A stretch of 64,000 nt of DNA from Atriophallophorus winterbourni (GCA_013407085.1 JACCGJ010001312.1:186001-250000), one strand, 5' to 3'; shown: positions 1 through 10,866, counted from the first letter of the stretch. Numbers and translations are program-made. Notes: a model not told the origin generated them from the letters alone.

Positions 1-255
1 TCCAACGTTCTGCGCCAAGTTTCCTTGGCCCGTCTCCTTTTTCGTTTACCTAGCGGATGCCAGTGCATGGCTATCTTCGTATGCGAACTGGGATCCATCC
101 TGCAGACATGACCGAACAACGGATCTGTTGTCATCGTTTCCGTAGCAATGTAGGTTTTACGGGATAGGGTTGCTAGCCCTAAGCCCAACCCTCCTCCTTT
201 CTCAGACGGGCTTGGGACCGTCCTTGGCGGAGTTTTATGCCATCAATACCGACTG
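1..255 (-). mobile_element. RTE-like element, 5' UTR fragment
   Basis: Read on the minus strand, this GC-richer block matches the 5' UTR of the RTE-like element at 47.8-51.4 kb. Both carry the same ordered motifs: a CTCCGCC block, CCAAGCCCG, GGAGGGTT, AGCAACCC and CCGTAAAA. The coding part of this copy would run leftward past position 1, so only the non-coding head is in the window. The 255 boundary is approximate. The homology is seen directly; the RTE assignment follows from the better copy. Confidence 0.65.
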
Positions 256-322
256 AAAATCTTACAGCGTCAAACTTCCATCAGACGTAAGCCCTAGCGT
301 GTCCAAGCGTGTTCCATTATCA

Positions 323-1217
323 ACACCCAAAGAAACATCGCGGTCACAGTTTAATTGCAATCTTGATACGGACAGTCAAAATGTTACTCAAAGAAACTAA
401 ATAGGTCCGACTCATTGCAAGTCGGAACAAAAGCTACATTACACGATCCTACTTTGTGTACGATAAATACGACCAGGTGCACATATACGAATGCTTAGTG
501 TTTAACTAACAAATTAGCTTTCTGGATATACCACTCTCGTAGCGGTATTCGATAATACGAGCAAATTCGGATTTATCGTGATTTTCCCATATTGGATCTA
601 CGCGTGCAACTCTGTTAATACTCTTCAAGTCCTCAAAGGGATTAACGTCATCGGAAAGATCTTATTCTTCGCCGTCGACTGGTCATACTTTCAACATCGT
701 GCGATGAACTACCGAAGAGTATCACCGGATTAAATTAAGATTTTGCTCTTTTTCGTGAACACTGAATTTTTGTCGCGGACATTATATTCCTCATCGATCG
801 CTCGACAGAGCCAATGCTTGTGCACAAACCACTGAACAGTGCTGCTCATAACCCTGACCGGATGACCCCGAAACGAAAACAAAGCGCACCGGGCTGCATG
901 TGTGCGGTTTGCCGAAAGTCGGTAAGTCCTAAGGCAAAGTCTGTCACGTGTAACGATTGTTTGTCGAAATGCGACAAATCGCTGACCTCGGATTTAGTAT
1001 CGATAATCGATACTAAAGCTAATTTGTTAGTTAAAAACTAAGCATTCGTTTATGTGCACCTGGTCGTATTTATCGTACACAAAGTAGGATCGTGTAATGT
1101 AGCTTTTGTTCCGACTTGCAATGAGGCGGACCCATTTAGTTTCTTTGAGTAATATTTTGACTGTCCGTATCAAGATTTTTATTAAACTGTGACCGCGATG
1201 TTTCTTTGGAGATAATT
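323..1217. repeat. Inverted repeat, ~200 bp arms
   Basis: Positions 323-520 are nearly the reverse complement of 1018-1217, with a few mismatches and small indels across about 200 bp, separated by ~500 bp. The right arm interrupts the ORF1 zinc-finger frame of the CR1-like element. A perfect 25-bp palindrome (993-1017) and a 7-bp-stem hairpin (960-978) lie directly against the inner edge of the right arm. It may be a fold-back insertion or a rearrangement of two copies of one element. Confidence 0.7.
814..1041 (+). pseudogene. ORF1 N-terminal zinc-finger fragment of element A
   Basis: The 75-residue frame has two CxxC pairs (CAVC and CNDC) about 16 residues apart, followed by an acidic SLTSDLVSI stretch. 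This is the PHD-like finger often found at the start of CR1-type ORF1. The frame runs into the right arm of the inverted repeat and stops. The related element near 41.9 kb keeps a decayed version of the same segment (SDTCRNCFQIC then SLTPDAI), which supports the identification. Confidence 0.6.
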
Positions 1218-1321
1218 GCCCTGGTGTTTGATATGTTTGTCTGGTTTGCAAGGCCAAATCAGCACCGTCAGCCTCGGCGACGAAAACCCATGAATTTGAT
1301 ATTGAGACGCGTCTAAATAGA

Positions 1322-2345
1322 ATGGAATCCAGTATACAAAAACTAAATGAACTGATAATAAACGTCATAAAAGCACCGTCGTTATCCGACTTAGAGGTTA
1401 CTGCCGAAGAACCGGTAGGTAATCCAGCATACTCGAGCAGGCCAACATTTGCCCAGATGGTGACTAAAACGGGAAAGCGTTCGTTGGGATCAGTGACTCC
1501 TCGACTTTACGTAAACGAAAAAGGATTCAGAAAAACCATTACTAAAATGACTGTCTCACATTATAAAACAAAATCCGCGGGTGTAAACCTCAGCGTTATA
1601 TGTACAAAGGTGACCGAGTCACAGGAAACGCTGTTTGAAGCTAAGCAAAAACATGACATAGCTGAGTGGTATAAACTCTGCAGTCAGATGAGATTGGCCG
1701 CAGTTACTCCTTCATCAATAGTTCGATTAAACCACCACCTGAATTCTCCTCACAAGGATGATCCTCGCCTTTTAAGAATAACGCTACAATCTGCGGAGGA
1801 CGTGGAAAACGTACTCTTAAATGCTTACATTCTTAGAGGTGTTCCAGAAACTACATGTCGTATCCATGCAGACTTATCATAGTGGGAGCGGAAGTCGTCG
1901 CAGAAATCTCGTGAGGAATGTAATGGAAGAAGTATTGTAATTCTAGGTATTCCGGAAGATGCTGCTGACGTACCTTCTCAAGAAAAGTCTGAGCACGACC
2001 ACAAACAGTGGAAATATCTAGCCGAAACATTTGGTATTAAAAATGCCATACTAGTGGATGCTTTTAGGATACGGCGGTCTGCCAACTATAAAGGGCAAGG
2101 TCCTAGCCCTTTAAAGCTAACCTTCTTCACAACCGAAATGACGGATACTATCAAACGTGAATGGAAATCTAATAGAAAAAACGTACCATAAAACCTCAAG
2201 TTGAGCTTGCCCAAGGTAAAAGCCGGAATCAAGAAAACGGATAGTACCGACCCACAAACGCCTAATGATGAGATTCAATCTGAATGTCATGCGATAGCTC
2301 CAAAAAACGTGAGCATTCCGACTCTAACCGAGTCGGTCCTCTAAT
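1322..2345 (+). pseudogene. ORF1 (RRM-like nucleic-acid-binding) remnant of element A
   Basis: An open frame of 186 codons ends in TAG at 1880-1882 and continues in the same frame with recognisable ORF1 sequence: SIVILGIPEDAAD, DAFRIRRSANYKG and PSPLKLTFFTTEM. That is the late part of the RRM-like domain of CR1/Jockey ORF1, which binds element RNA. At least two in-frame stops (1880 and near 2190) mark it as a pseudogene. The endonuclease frame follows within about 150 bp. Confidence 0.6.
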
Positions 2346-2439
2346 AACTTTTCATAACTTGAACACCACAAACTTTATAAGAGGTTTATATACAAATGCA
2401 CAAAGACTTCCGAACAAATGAGCTGAGCTAACCGAGATA

Positions 2440-3384
2440 TGTTCGCGCTACTCACCTGAAATTATCGGCATTACAGAAACATCGTATTTTTCCCAATTGA
2501 TTGTACCGGAGATATCAATTCCAAATATGAATTTGATAAGGAATGTTCGAGAGAGGAGTGGTGGTGGTGTTGCTCTTTGTTACCATAATAGACTACAATG
2601 CCATCCAATAGACAAGACAGAATTCACGCTCGAGGATACAATTTGGTGCACTTTAACACTGATGTCTGGCGAAGTTTGCATTATTGGTGTGGTCTACCGG
2701 TCCCCTTCATCTACGGAATCGTACAACGAAAGGTTGATCCAAGTGCTTCAGCGCTTGAATTGCACACAGAAAGCAACGACACTTATTATGGGTGATTTTA
2801 ATCTGTCCACCCTTTATCTCAGGGACGATCACTCCCCAAAAACGCAAGAATACCGATTTAGAGAGGTAAGAGATTCAATCCCGTTATACAACCATGTTCA
2901 CGAATGCACCCGGAGGAGAGATTCTGACCGCCCCTCTGTCTTAGATTTGGTGTTAACATCGGAGGAACAATTTATCGAAGCGATCGAATTCCAGGCTCCG
3001 CTTGTGTTCGACTATGTTTACAGTACTCAGCAATCGCTTGCTCCGAATGGGGTGGTTCGACGGGTAGATAAATTGGCCCTGAGTAAACCGCTTGTGCAGA
3101 TTCCGCACCTTCAGACGGACAATATAAGCCCTGACTCGCAATGGAACGAACTTGTAGGTATTCTGAAAATGAAGATAGACGAGAACTCGCACATCGGTCA
3201 GAAATGTTGCGTCCATGAACTCCGTTTTGTTGTCCGCAGCAGAACAAAAAAGTGGATAGCACTGAAGCGAGCAGCATGGGTGCAGCATAAAGCCAACAAT
3301 ACTTCTACTTCATGGCAACATTTCCGTATGTTACGCAACAAAGTGACTGCACTTTTTCGAGAGGATAAGAAGCGCACCAATTGA
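2440..3384 (+). pseudogene. ORF2 endonuclease (APE-type) remnant of element A
   Basis: Apurinic-type endonuclease motifs appear in order: PEIIGITET, SGGGVALCY, IIGVVYRSPSS, LIMGDFNL and SVLDLVLTSEEQ. This domain nicks target DNA to prime reverse transcription. The expected terminal SDH motif is replaced by FDYVY after VFDYV, so catalysis is probably lost. The tail contains the basic linker (RSRTKKWIALKRAAW) that joins endonuclease to RT in these elements. TGA ends the frame at 3384. Confidence 0.75.
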
Positions 3385-4927
3385 TGCTCCTGTCGAAAAT
3401 GGAACGCAACCCTAAGTTATTATACAAAATCATGAACGCGAAAGCAAAAGTCAAACCAGGTAGTTTTCCCATTAAGAATGGCGAAAAATTCACTGAAACA
3501 GCGTTGGAAACCGCAGATGCTCTGGAAATATACTACTCTCATGTGTTCGTGCCAAAGGTATCAGTGGAACGTTCTGAGTAGTCAATCGAAAAAAGCAATC
3601 GAAACGTTGTGTGATATTTTGATAAATCCAAAGATTGTTGCAAGTCATTTGCTCAAACTAAATGTAGAATTTGCTTTCGCCAGCGCAGCATGGATTTCGA
3701 TCTCACCGATCTTGTCTCACAAATCTTCTCCTCGCGTTAGACGACTGGACAAAGGAGTTGGATAAAAGTTCTTGCATCCAGGTCTGTTACATAGACATTT
3801 CGAAAGCTTTTGACAGAGTCAATCATCATTTGCTTCTTAAAAAACTAATGCGTTTAGGAATATGTGATCCACTCCTCTTATGGTTGTGCGACTATCTGTC
3901 AGATCGCGACGCCCGAGTTAAAGTTAACGGAGCGCTATCCCAAACGTTCTAAACCACCAGTGGGGTCCCACAAGGATCTGTGCTGGGCCCGCTCCTGTTT
4001 CTGTTATACATAAACGATTTACCCCCCTCATATCTTCTAAAATGGTCTTGTTCGCGGATGATATGAAAATTTGGACGCCGATTAGTTCTGCAGAGGATTG
4101 TGAGAAACTGCAAACGGATTTGGGCAGCGTGTCGAATTGTGCGGTCATGAATGACATGTCATGTCATTCAACATACAGAAATGTAAGATGCTCCATTTTG
4201 ACGACAATGTTCCTTGGACATATCAATTGGGAACTGAAAACCTAGCATGGAGCTCGTTAGAAAAAGATCTTGGAGTGTGGATTAGCGGGAACCTGAAGAG
4301 CACAGCGCACTGTCAGAACATATATCGACGGGCAAACAGATTGTTAGGTATCTTTCGAAGAATATTTGGAAAATTCTCTGTTGTAACGTTACCAAGGAAA
4401 AAATGAATATCTACCTTCGCCCTACGATGGAGTATGCGGTAGAGTTCTGGGCTCCTTGGCTGCGAATAGACATTGCTCTCTTCGATAAAATCTATCATAG
4501 AGCAACAAAGTCAGTGATGGGTCTTCGCAATGTTCCGTATACCGAAAGATTGTGACGTCTGGGTCTATGCGACTTTACCCAAAGGAGGATACGACGCGAT
4601 ATTATTCTGACTAATAGAATTTTGTCTACCGAAGGACATCCACTAAAACACTTGCTTGATGTCTGTGATGGGAAAGTGACACGCGGACATACCTTATCCC
4701 TTTACGTCTCAAGTTCCAGTATTGATTGCCGGCGCCATTTTTTCGCCGTAGTGCTATATTTCTTTGGAATTCACTACCCCTACATGTGGTGGGCTCTCCT
4801 TGCCTGGCGGCGTTTAAAGCGAAATTGGACTTACATATGCAAACGAATAACATTCGTGAGCCTTACATTTGATATTCTCTATTGCTTTTATACGATTGCA
4901 TTTTTTATGTTTTTATTCATACCATAA
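3381..4927 (+). pseudogene. ORF2 reverse transcriptase remnant of element A
   Basis: Fragments in several frames spell RT in order: NPKLLYKIMNAK (3400s), QHGFRSHRSCLTNLL (3690s), CYIDISKAFDRVNHH (3790s), [18 protein letters not shown] (3960s), LFADDMKIW (4045s), KDLGVWISG (4265s) and PTMEYAV (4420s). The catalytic FADD is intact, but the region between 3590 and 3680, which should carry RT motifs 1-2, is shortened, and several stops and frameshifts interrupt it. The ORF2 C-terminal segment (DCRRHFF) ends at 4927. Confidence 0.8.
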
Positions 4928-4989
4928 TCCTGTGGTGTTGTAAAGTATTAACTTTTTTAACCATAAATCTTTGAATCCTTTGAATCCTT

Positions 4990-5300
4990 AGCTGAACAAA
5001 ATCTATCAGACTTTGTGACAGACTTTATCCCAATTTGTTTAGAGTTACAGAGCCTTGGATCCCACCACCCGGAATGATGCTGAGCTCTCGATTCCGAAAA
5101 TATCATAACTCCGTCACGATCGCCTAAAATACGATGAACGTTTAATATATCCTGAGCATTCACTCTCTCAACGGCAAAGTCAGACAATACTTGTGCTCTT
5201 TAAAGGATCCAATGTTTTGGACAGAGAACTGACTATGGTTTGAAAAAACGACTCATTAATTTATAAGCAAATATGTCGCAATTGAAAATTTACTAGGTAT
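4990..5300. other. No gene seen
   Basis: Sequence between the element A tail and the next repeat. I see no coding or repeat signal in it. Confidence 0.5.
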
Positions 5301-6532
5301 GTATGGAGAAAGTTGAAAAGGGGTGGGTATTGCTGGTCAGAATTGTAGGCAAGTAATCCAGCCGTTCGCTTTTTAAATTGAATCAAGTTGCATAAATTGA
5401 TGAAGATAAAACAATCTACATTCAGATGCCCCGAGTGTACTAAGTGTTGACGTATGTTTACTAAATCGATAACCTCCGATATTTCACCGTTCTTTGACAC
5501 GTTCTCTGATAGTTTAAAATAATTAAAATACACCTTTCTCAAATCTTATAAAATGGTATACATAAATTAACGTTTACAATGTTAACAGCCAGTTTGGTTA
5601 CCAAAAGCTGTGCTGTAAATTTGACGCTGTTGTGTTTTTATTCCACAGAATGTTATGTCATTCTAAGAGGATTTGGTAGCTGTTGAATTTCAATTTCTTC
5701 CAAAACAAATTCGTTTAAACATTCAGAGAGTGATAAAGATTATAACATCATCAGTTGGAAATGGGAATAATATAGGGCTAGATCAGAGCGCGGTGAAATC
5801 ACTGGAATACCTTGTTCATTGCACCCAGCTCTTACAGCATCCCTTCGTGTTGCAGATTCTGCAGCATTTTCAATTTAAATTAGACTCGATGCGCTCTTAA
5901 ACCCACCCCCAACGTTTAGCCACTGATACTCGGGTGACGTAGAAATGAGATGTGATTTATCTACGAAAAGTTAATAAAATATCTATTTAACCTCAATAAA
6001 TGAAAATTTCAAAATGCGTAGAACTTGTTCTACTGAGCCGAGTGCTGTCCTTCTTAATCTTTCGTGTACTGCTCTTTACTAACTGGAAACTGAGCGACCT
6101 GTGTGGATTAAGAGAAACTGGTTCCGAATCTCGGAATCACTATTCTCAATAATCTAACACGGAATTTCGAGATCCAATTTTTATTCAATTCGTATCCTTC
6201 CGTTATCTGCCCTGTGTAAGATCAATTGGTCTTTGATTAAATTCTACTTTCTTCATGTTTGTTGTACTTTTGTACTGTTCCGCTTGTAAAGGAATATTTA
6301 AAAAAAGAAATATCCATCGGAATTTGTTTGTCAACTGAAGTATCTTAGTAATTATTTTGACAGAATCATTTTATTTTTGTGTTACACACGTTGATGCTCA
6401 TCAAAGTTTTTCAAAGAGAAATCTCGGTTTCCGATTTTAATTAAACCGAACATCTTTTATAAAACGCCTCTATCAAAACGATGTTGCCACTAAACATTTC
6501 AAGGCAGTTCAAGGCTCACTGCATCGTTGCTA
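5300..6532 (+). repeat. Dispersed repeat, inverted partner at 40.1-41.4 kb
   Basis: About 1.2 kb matches the reverse complement of 40110-41400 along its length, with scattered substitutions and indels. Shared blocks include GAATGTTATGT, GAGGATTTGGTAGCTGTTGAATTTCAA, GTGATTTATCTACGAAAAGTTAATAAAATA and CATCGTTTTGATAG (plus or minus sense by copy). Both copies have a similar minus/plus reading MR(K/T)VYFNYFK..SE.VS..G.IS.VI.LVNIRQ, but it is not preserved beyond that, so I treat it as non-coding. No terminal structure identifies the element class. Confidence 0.7.
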
Positions 6533-7540
6533 GATAAAAATTTGAGTACAGGAAATTGTGTGCATAATAGTCATAATGATCCTTTATTAAATATCGTGTC
6601 GATAGTTAGTTAGGCCAAAAGAATGGAGCTTCGTTTACAATGTGACGCAAAGATTTAGTATGTGATTTTGCTAATGGTTACTGTATCATTTGCCTCAAGG
6701 ATTCCTTACATCATTTAATCACATTATGTATCAATTCTTCTCTTGTTCGAATCGGAGTACGGACCTTGTGTAATGCATCTCATATTGAATCAAAATCAAG
6801 TCTATTAATAGAGATACATGAGTTTCAAATTATTCTTCTCACAAGCAATTTCGACTTCTTAAAGCACAGGCTCAACAATTGTGATGAGTTCGAAAGACAG
6901 AATAATTGTGGCTATCATAGAACGGAATAATCAAGTGAAGCACTATTTTTTCCTGTGATAATTCTATGGTGTCACATCACGTGGACATAACCAGGATCAG
7001 TGGTAGATTTATATAATACGGTGTATGCACATCAATGCAACACAAGTGAACACGGTCAATGTCAGTTGACACTGTGGCCCACATGCGTGGAAGTACATAA
7101 CTAATGCGGTTAAGGCTTACCAATTTTTGTAGGAAAAGAAAAAATACAATTAACTATTAGGTATAGGGTGATTGAGACTATCTACGTTCGGTTCACCGCA
7201 AGTACTACCAATCAAGTACGACCAGCATCTGCATCATATAATTACGATCAAGTTTTTGTTTGTTTTTAACTACTTATGATGCGCCAGACGACCGAGCTAC
7301 CAGACAAAATTATTTCATAAAATATAATTTTAATCTTTAAATATCAGACTTAAGAATTGACACATTCGACAGCTTGAATTCACAATTTCTGCTCATATTA
7401 GAATATATTCTCTCAATGATTATTTTATAATACTGCCGAGAACCAACGTAGTGTACTACGATAATGACACCACAACTAACGGTTTGGTATCCGGATAAAA
7501 ATGAAACTGTTAGCTAGAAAAAGACTATGTGTGTCAGCAA
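6533..7540 (+). repeat. 1-kb direct repeat, copy 1
   Basis: This matches 13300-14305 in the same orientation for about 1 kb with high similarity. It starts at AAAATTTGAGTACAGG and runs through GTGTCGATAG, ACTGTATCATTTGCC and GAGCTACCAGACAAAATTATTT. Within it, about 6950-7135 is an old Penelope pLTR end in reverse orientation. The repeat pair lies on either side of the intact Penelope element. Confidence 0.75.
6950..7135 (-). mobile_element. Penelope-like pLTR terminal fragment, inverted and old
   Basis: The reverse complement of this stretch matches the end of the intact element's pLTR (7950-8210 and 10930-11100): CGTTAGTTATGTACTT, TGTCAACTGAC, GACCGTGTTCACTTG and CCACTGATCCTGGT. It is much more diverged than the two pLTRs are from each other, so it predates the intact insertion. 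A second copy is inside the other 1-kb repeat at about 13730-13880. Confidence 0.75.
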
Positions 7541-7551
7541 TCGACTGAAAT

Positions 7552-7995
7552 ATGTTTGGGACCAATTGTCTATTCATAATGCAAACTATCCGTTCGGTTC
7601 TGATGCACCTCAGGGATAAGACGCCTTTAGCTAGCGTTACGAACAGCATTTACAGAATCAACTGTAAGGACTGTTCGGGTGTTTACATAGGGCAGACTTC
7701 CAGGGAAATTCACACTAGAATCGAAGAACACCAAAAGCGTGTCCGGAGACAGCCCCGGGATGCGAGGGAATATCAATCCCTTATTCGTGATTCCGCCTTG
7801 GCGGAGCACGTTTTAGATACGGGCCACAGCGTCGATCTAGACAATGTGGCAAGATTGAGACGCGGTATTAAACCGTATAGCGAACGCCTACATGCGGAGG
7901 CGGTCGAAATTGCCAAGGCAGGTCGACTGGCGGTCAATAAGGTGGATGGGGCAGACATCTCCACAATCTGGCGCTCGGCACTAATGCGAAAGTGA
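7552..7995 (+). CDS. GIY-YIG endonuclease domain duplicated in the upstream pLTR
   Basis: The 147-residue frame holds the Penelope-type GIY-YIG domain: SIYRINCKDCSGVYIGQT (roughly residues 32-49), the catalytic-region REIHTRIEEH, SALAEHVLDTGHSVD, and an acidic-basic C-terminus ending ALMRK. The domain nicks DNA for target-primed integration. The first ~9 residues come from flanking DNA, so this is a by-product of pLTR duplication rather than a separate gene. It keeps the undisturbed C-terminus that the downstream copy has lost to an insertion. Confidence 0.8.
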   Translation: MFGTNCLFIMQTIRSVLMHLRDKTPLASVTNSIYRINCKDCSGVYIGQTSREIHTRIEEHQKRVRRQPRDAREYQSLIRDSALAEHVLDTGHSVDLDNVARLRRGIKPYSERLHAEAVEIAKAGRLAVNKVDGADISTIWRSALMRK

Positions 7996-8228
7996 AGAGG
8001 TTTTAGTCACCTCATACCTACTAGTTAATTAAATTTTTGTTTTTCTTAAAAAAATAGCCTTAGCCCCGTTAGTTATGTACTTTTACGTATGTGGGCAGCT
8101 GTGTCAACTGACCTTGACCGTGTTCACTTGTATCAGATTGTTTTGGATAAACACTGTGAGGAAAATGGACCACTGATCCTGGTCATTCCCACGAGACGTG
8201 ACACACCGTAGGCGTACTATAGGCTGTT
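7576..8228 (+). repeat. Upstream pLTR of the Penelope-like element
   Basis: It starts at AACTATCCGTTCGG, includes an open GIY-YIG frame, and ends near GCGTACTATAGGCTGT. The same start and end occur in the downstream copy. The final 200 bp are non-coding. Sequence after its end leads into the 5' untranslated leader of the RT ORF. Confidence 0.85.
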
Positions 8229-8382
8229 TAGCGGTAAGGTCAAATAAGTGGTGGTGGGTTGACCGCTACTTAATCATGTTCCCTGTCCTTACTATCACCC
8301 TTGGTCTGACGAAGCTTCTGTGTCAGAGTGAAACGTTACCCAAAAACTACTCTAACCGATTGCACACAAATTCCTTTGCATT

Positions 8383-10320
8383 ATGAATACACGATCGGTC
8401 CCAAACATATTCCAATCGATTGCTGACTCCTACGAGCCCCGTGTTCGAAAATTGGCCAGTGAGTTGGTGAGAACAGCGGAATATGAAGCCAGATTGGTGA
8501 ACCACCGCATCTTCAACCTTCGTTGCAAGCAGCGGAGCGTAATGCCAAGGGATCTGGTGGTAAAACCTCCGGATAATTCCCGCAAATCGACGAAGGCTGC
8601 CGCGAGCGCATCCAAAGTGTTTTTGAAACAAAGGATCCACCGGGTCAATGAAACCCTATTGGCCGCTCGATCGAAAGCCTCTAAAATGATGTCGAAACTG
8701 CGCGTTGAATTATCCGAAGCGGATTTCCGCAGAATTTGTGGAAAACACGCGGAGGTTTTAGCCACACAAACGGAGCGAATAGGAGAAAGACAAAACCGTA
8801 AGTTCAACAAGTTATTTGAGTTTTATAATAAACGTTCTTCAGTTAAATCTAATAAGTCATTATCTAGCAACCAGTATTCTAGTGTTTTGAATTTATCTAA
8901 TCGACAACTTTCGCAATCTGAACAAAGATTGTTGGAGAAGGGCTTGAATTTCTGCATAAGTAAGAGTTTTATGAAAGCTGAGGATCTTATCCCCTGTATT
9001 GAGGGATCATTAAATGCACTCCCCAACGAACAGGCAGACGTGATAAGAAACTGTATCGCAGGTGTCATTAAAAACCAGGAACAGGGCGATGCAAACCTTG
9101 ATTCACACGAACGACAAGCACTTCTTACGCTGAAACAAGATACAAATATAGCCATTACTAAGGCGGACAAAGGTAAAGTAACGGTAATTTTGAACAAAAG
9201 CGACTATTTAGACAAGGTTGGGGTACACTTATCAGAGGGCCCTTATGAACGGATAGATAATGGTAAAATGAAAAAGGTAATGAATAATTGCAAAACGGTA
9301 GTCTCTAGGTATTTGCGTGGCGTTAAGGAGATTTTGGGAAAGGGCTTATGGTTTAACCTGTATCCCAAGTCGACTCTAACTCCTAGGTTCTACGGCCTAC
9401 CGAAAATACATAAAGAAGGCATTCCTGTAAGACCTATCGTCGACGGTATCGGATCACCTGCGCACGAGTTAGCTAGACATTTGGCTTATTTGTTGAAACC
9501 TTTAGTCGGTAATACAGCCTCGTTCATCAAGAACGCAAATGACTTTGCAGCACGCTTAAAGTCGGTAACAATAGATAACGATGAAATAATGGTTAGTTTT
9601 GATGTGAGCGCTTTGTTCACCAACGTCGATACAACAAGTGCGTTGCAACTAGCTAGACGGGCCTTGGAAACTGATGCCAGTTTATCAGATCGCACAAATT
9701 TGAACGTCCAGCAAATTATCAACGGTGTATCGATCTGCCTAAGCATGAACCACTTCGTATTTGATGAGCAATTATATAGACAAAAAGAAGGGTTGGCAAT
9801 GGGTTCACCGATATCTCCAGTACTTGCGAACATGTATATGGAGCATTTCGAGAACAAAGCCCTTAACAATGAAGGGTTCAAGCCAAAATTATGGTGGCGC
9901 TATGTTGATGACACATTTGTTATCATCAAGCGAGATCATTTAGAGGCCTTCTTTAAATATTTAAATGAAATAGACCCATGTATTACTGTCACAAAGGAAG
10001 TGGAATCCTGCACAGGCACTCTTCCATTTTTAGACTGTTTAGCACAAAAAGTAGACGGAAAAATAAAAACTTCTGTCTATCGGAAACCTATCGATACAGA
10101 TGCTGTACTTCGATACACTTCCGCTCATCCAAGACAAGTCTTCAGTTCCATAGCTTGTTCCATTTTCCACAAGATAGAACACCTGTGCAGCGAAAGGGAG
10201 CGGAAACAGGCGCACCGTGAAGCGAGCCAAAGGCTCATAGACCACGGTTATCCAAAAAGTTTTGTAAAACGCCAATTGATGAAGGTAAAATACCCATCCG
10301 ACAAATCGGAGAAAAATTAG
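8383..10320 (+). CDS. Penelope-like reverse transcriptase ORF
   Basis: 645 residues. The N-terminal ~280 residues are basic and include an ADKGKVTVILNKSDY block (about 259-273). RT motifs follow: YGLPKIHKEGIPVRPIVDG (about 337), SFDVSALFTNV (about 405), EGLAMGSPISPVLANMYME (about 469) and WWRYVDDTFVI (about 505) with intact YVDD. The enzyme copies element RNA and is of the PLE type related to telomerase. TAG at 10318-10320 stops it after SDKSEKN. The same frame then continues with PYVKCTSEAIRRILNQAA, the normal RT-endonuclease linker, so the stop is a nonsense change (or readthrough) inside one long ORF. Confidence 0.92.
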   Translation: MNTRSVPNIFQSIADSYEPRVRKLASELVRTAEYEARLVNHRIFNLRCKQRSVMPRDLVVKPPDNSRKSTKAAASASKVFLKQRIHRVNETLLAARSKASKMMSKLRVELSEADFRRICGKHAEVLATQTERIGERQNRKFNKLFEFYNKRSSVKSNKSLSSNQYSSVLNLSNRQLSQSEQRLLEKGLNFCISKSFMKAEDLIPCIEGSLNALPNEQADVIRNCIAGVIKNQEQGDANLDSHERQALLTLKQDTNIAITKADKGKVTVILNKSDYLDKVGVHLSEGPYERIDNGKMKKVMNNCKTVVSRYLRGVKEILGKGLWFNLYPKSTLTPRFYGLPKIHKEGIPVRPIVDGIGSPAHELARHLAYLLKPLVGNTASFIKNANDFAARLKSVTIDNDEIMVSFDVSALFTNVDTTSALQLARRALETDASLSDRTNLNVQQIINGVSICLSMNHFVFDEQLYRQKEGLAMGSPISPVLANMYMEHFENKALNNEGFKPKLWWRYVDDTFVIIKRDHLEAFFKYLNEIDPCITVTKEVESCTGTLPFLDCLAQKVDGKIKTSVYRKPIDTDAVLRYTSAHPRQVFSSIACSIFHKIEHLCSERERKQAHREASQRLIDHGYPKSFVKRQLMKVKYPSDKSEKN

Positions 10321-10866
10321 CGGGATACAGTTTGTATACCGTATGTAAAATGCACATCTGAAGCGATACGTAGAATCTTGAACCAGGCGGCCATACGCGT
10401 AACTTATAAGAAAGGGAAAACTATCCGTTCGGTTCTGATGCACCTCAAGGATAAGACGCCTTTATCTAGCGTTACGAACAGCATTTACAGAATCAACTGT
10501 AAGGACTGTTCGGGTGTTTACATAGGGCAGACTTCCAGGGAAATTCACACTAGAATCAAAGAACACCGAAAGCGTGTCCGGAGACAGCCCCGGGATGCGA
10601 GGGAATATCAATCCCTTAGTCGTGATTCCGCCTTGGCGGAGCACGTTTTAGATACGGGCCACAGCGTCGATCCAGACAATGTGGCAATATTGAGACGCGG
10701 TATTAAACCGTATAGCGAACGCCTACATGCGGAGGCGGTCGAAATTGCCAAGGCAGGTCGACTGGCGGTCAATAAGAAGAAGAAGAATGACTTTATTCGT
10801 GTTCACGAATTTTCGGAATTAAGTTGGAGATGGCAGAAATCTCCACAATCTGGGGCTGGGTACTGA
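10321..10866 (+). CDS. Penelope-like linker and GIY-YIG endonuclease, same frame as the RT
   Basis: This continues the RT frame after the TAG. It has a ~35-residue linker, then NSIYRINCKDCSGVYIGQT, REIHTRIKEHRKRV, SALAEHVLDTGHSVD and YSERLHAEAVEIAKAGRLAVN. From 10777 the frame reads an unrelated Lys-rich stretch because 47 bp of LINE tail was inserted; it ends at TGA 10864-10866 instead of the IWRSALMRK-type end. The catalytic core precedes the insertion and looks intact. Confidence 0.85.
   Translation, partial: RDTVCIPYVKCTSEAIRRILNQAAIRVTYKKGKTIRSVLMHLKDKTPLSSVTNSIYRINCKDCSGVYIGQTSREIHTRIKEHRKRVRRQPRDAREYQSLSRDSALAEHVLDTGHSVDPDNVAILRRGIKPYSERLHAEAVEIAKAGRLAVNKKKKNDFIRVHEFSELSWRWQKSPQSGAGY

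Larger units (their letters stand above)
814..4989 (+). mobile_element. CR1-like non-LTR retrotransposon, decayed (element A)
   Basis: The parts are in normal order on +: ORF1 zinc finger, ORF1 RRM-like part, endonuclease, reverse transcriptase, ORF2 C-terminus and a short-repeat tail. Stops, frameshifts and a deletion in the 5' part of the RT domain make it non-functional. The 3' end reads CTGTGGTGTTGTAAAG, then ACTTTTTTAACCAT, then two TTTGAATCC-like units (4970-4989). The 3' end of the 41.4-44.9 kb element has the same layout, so they are one family. The clade call (CR1/Jockey group) rests on RT motifs and the repeat tail; a tree would settle it. Confidence 0.85.
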
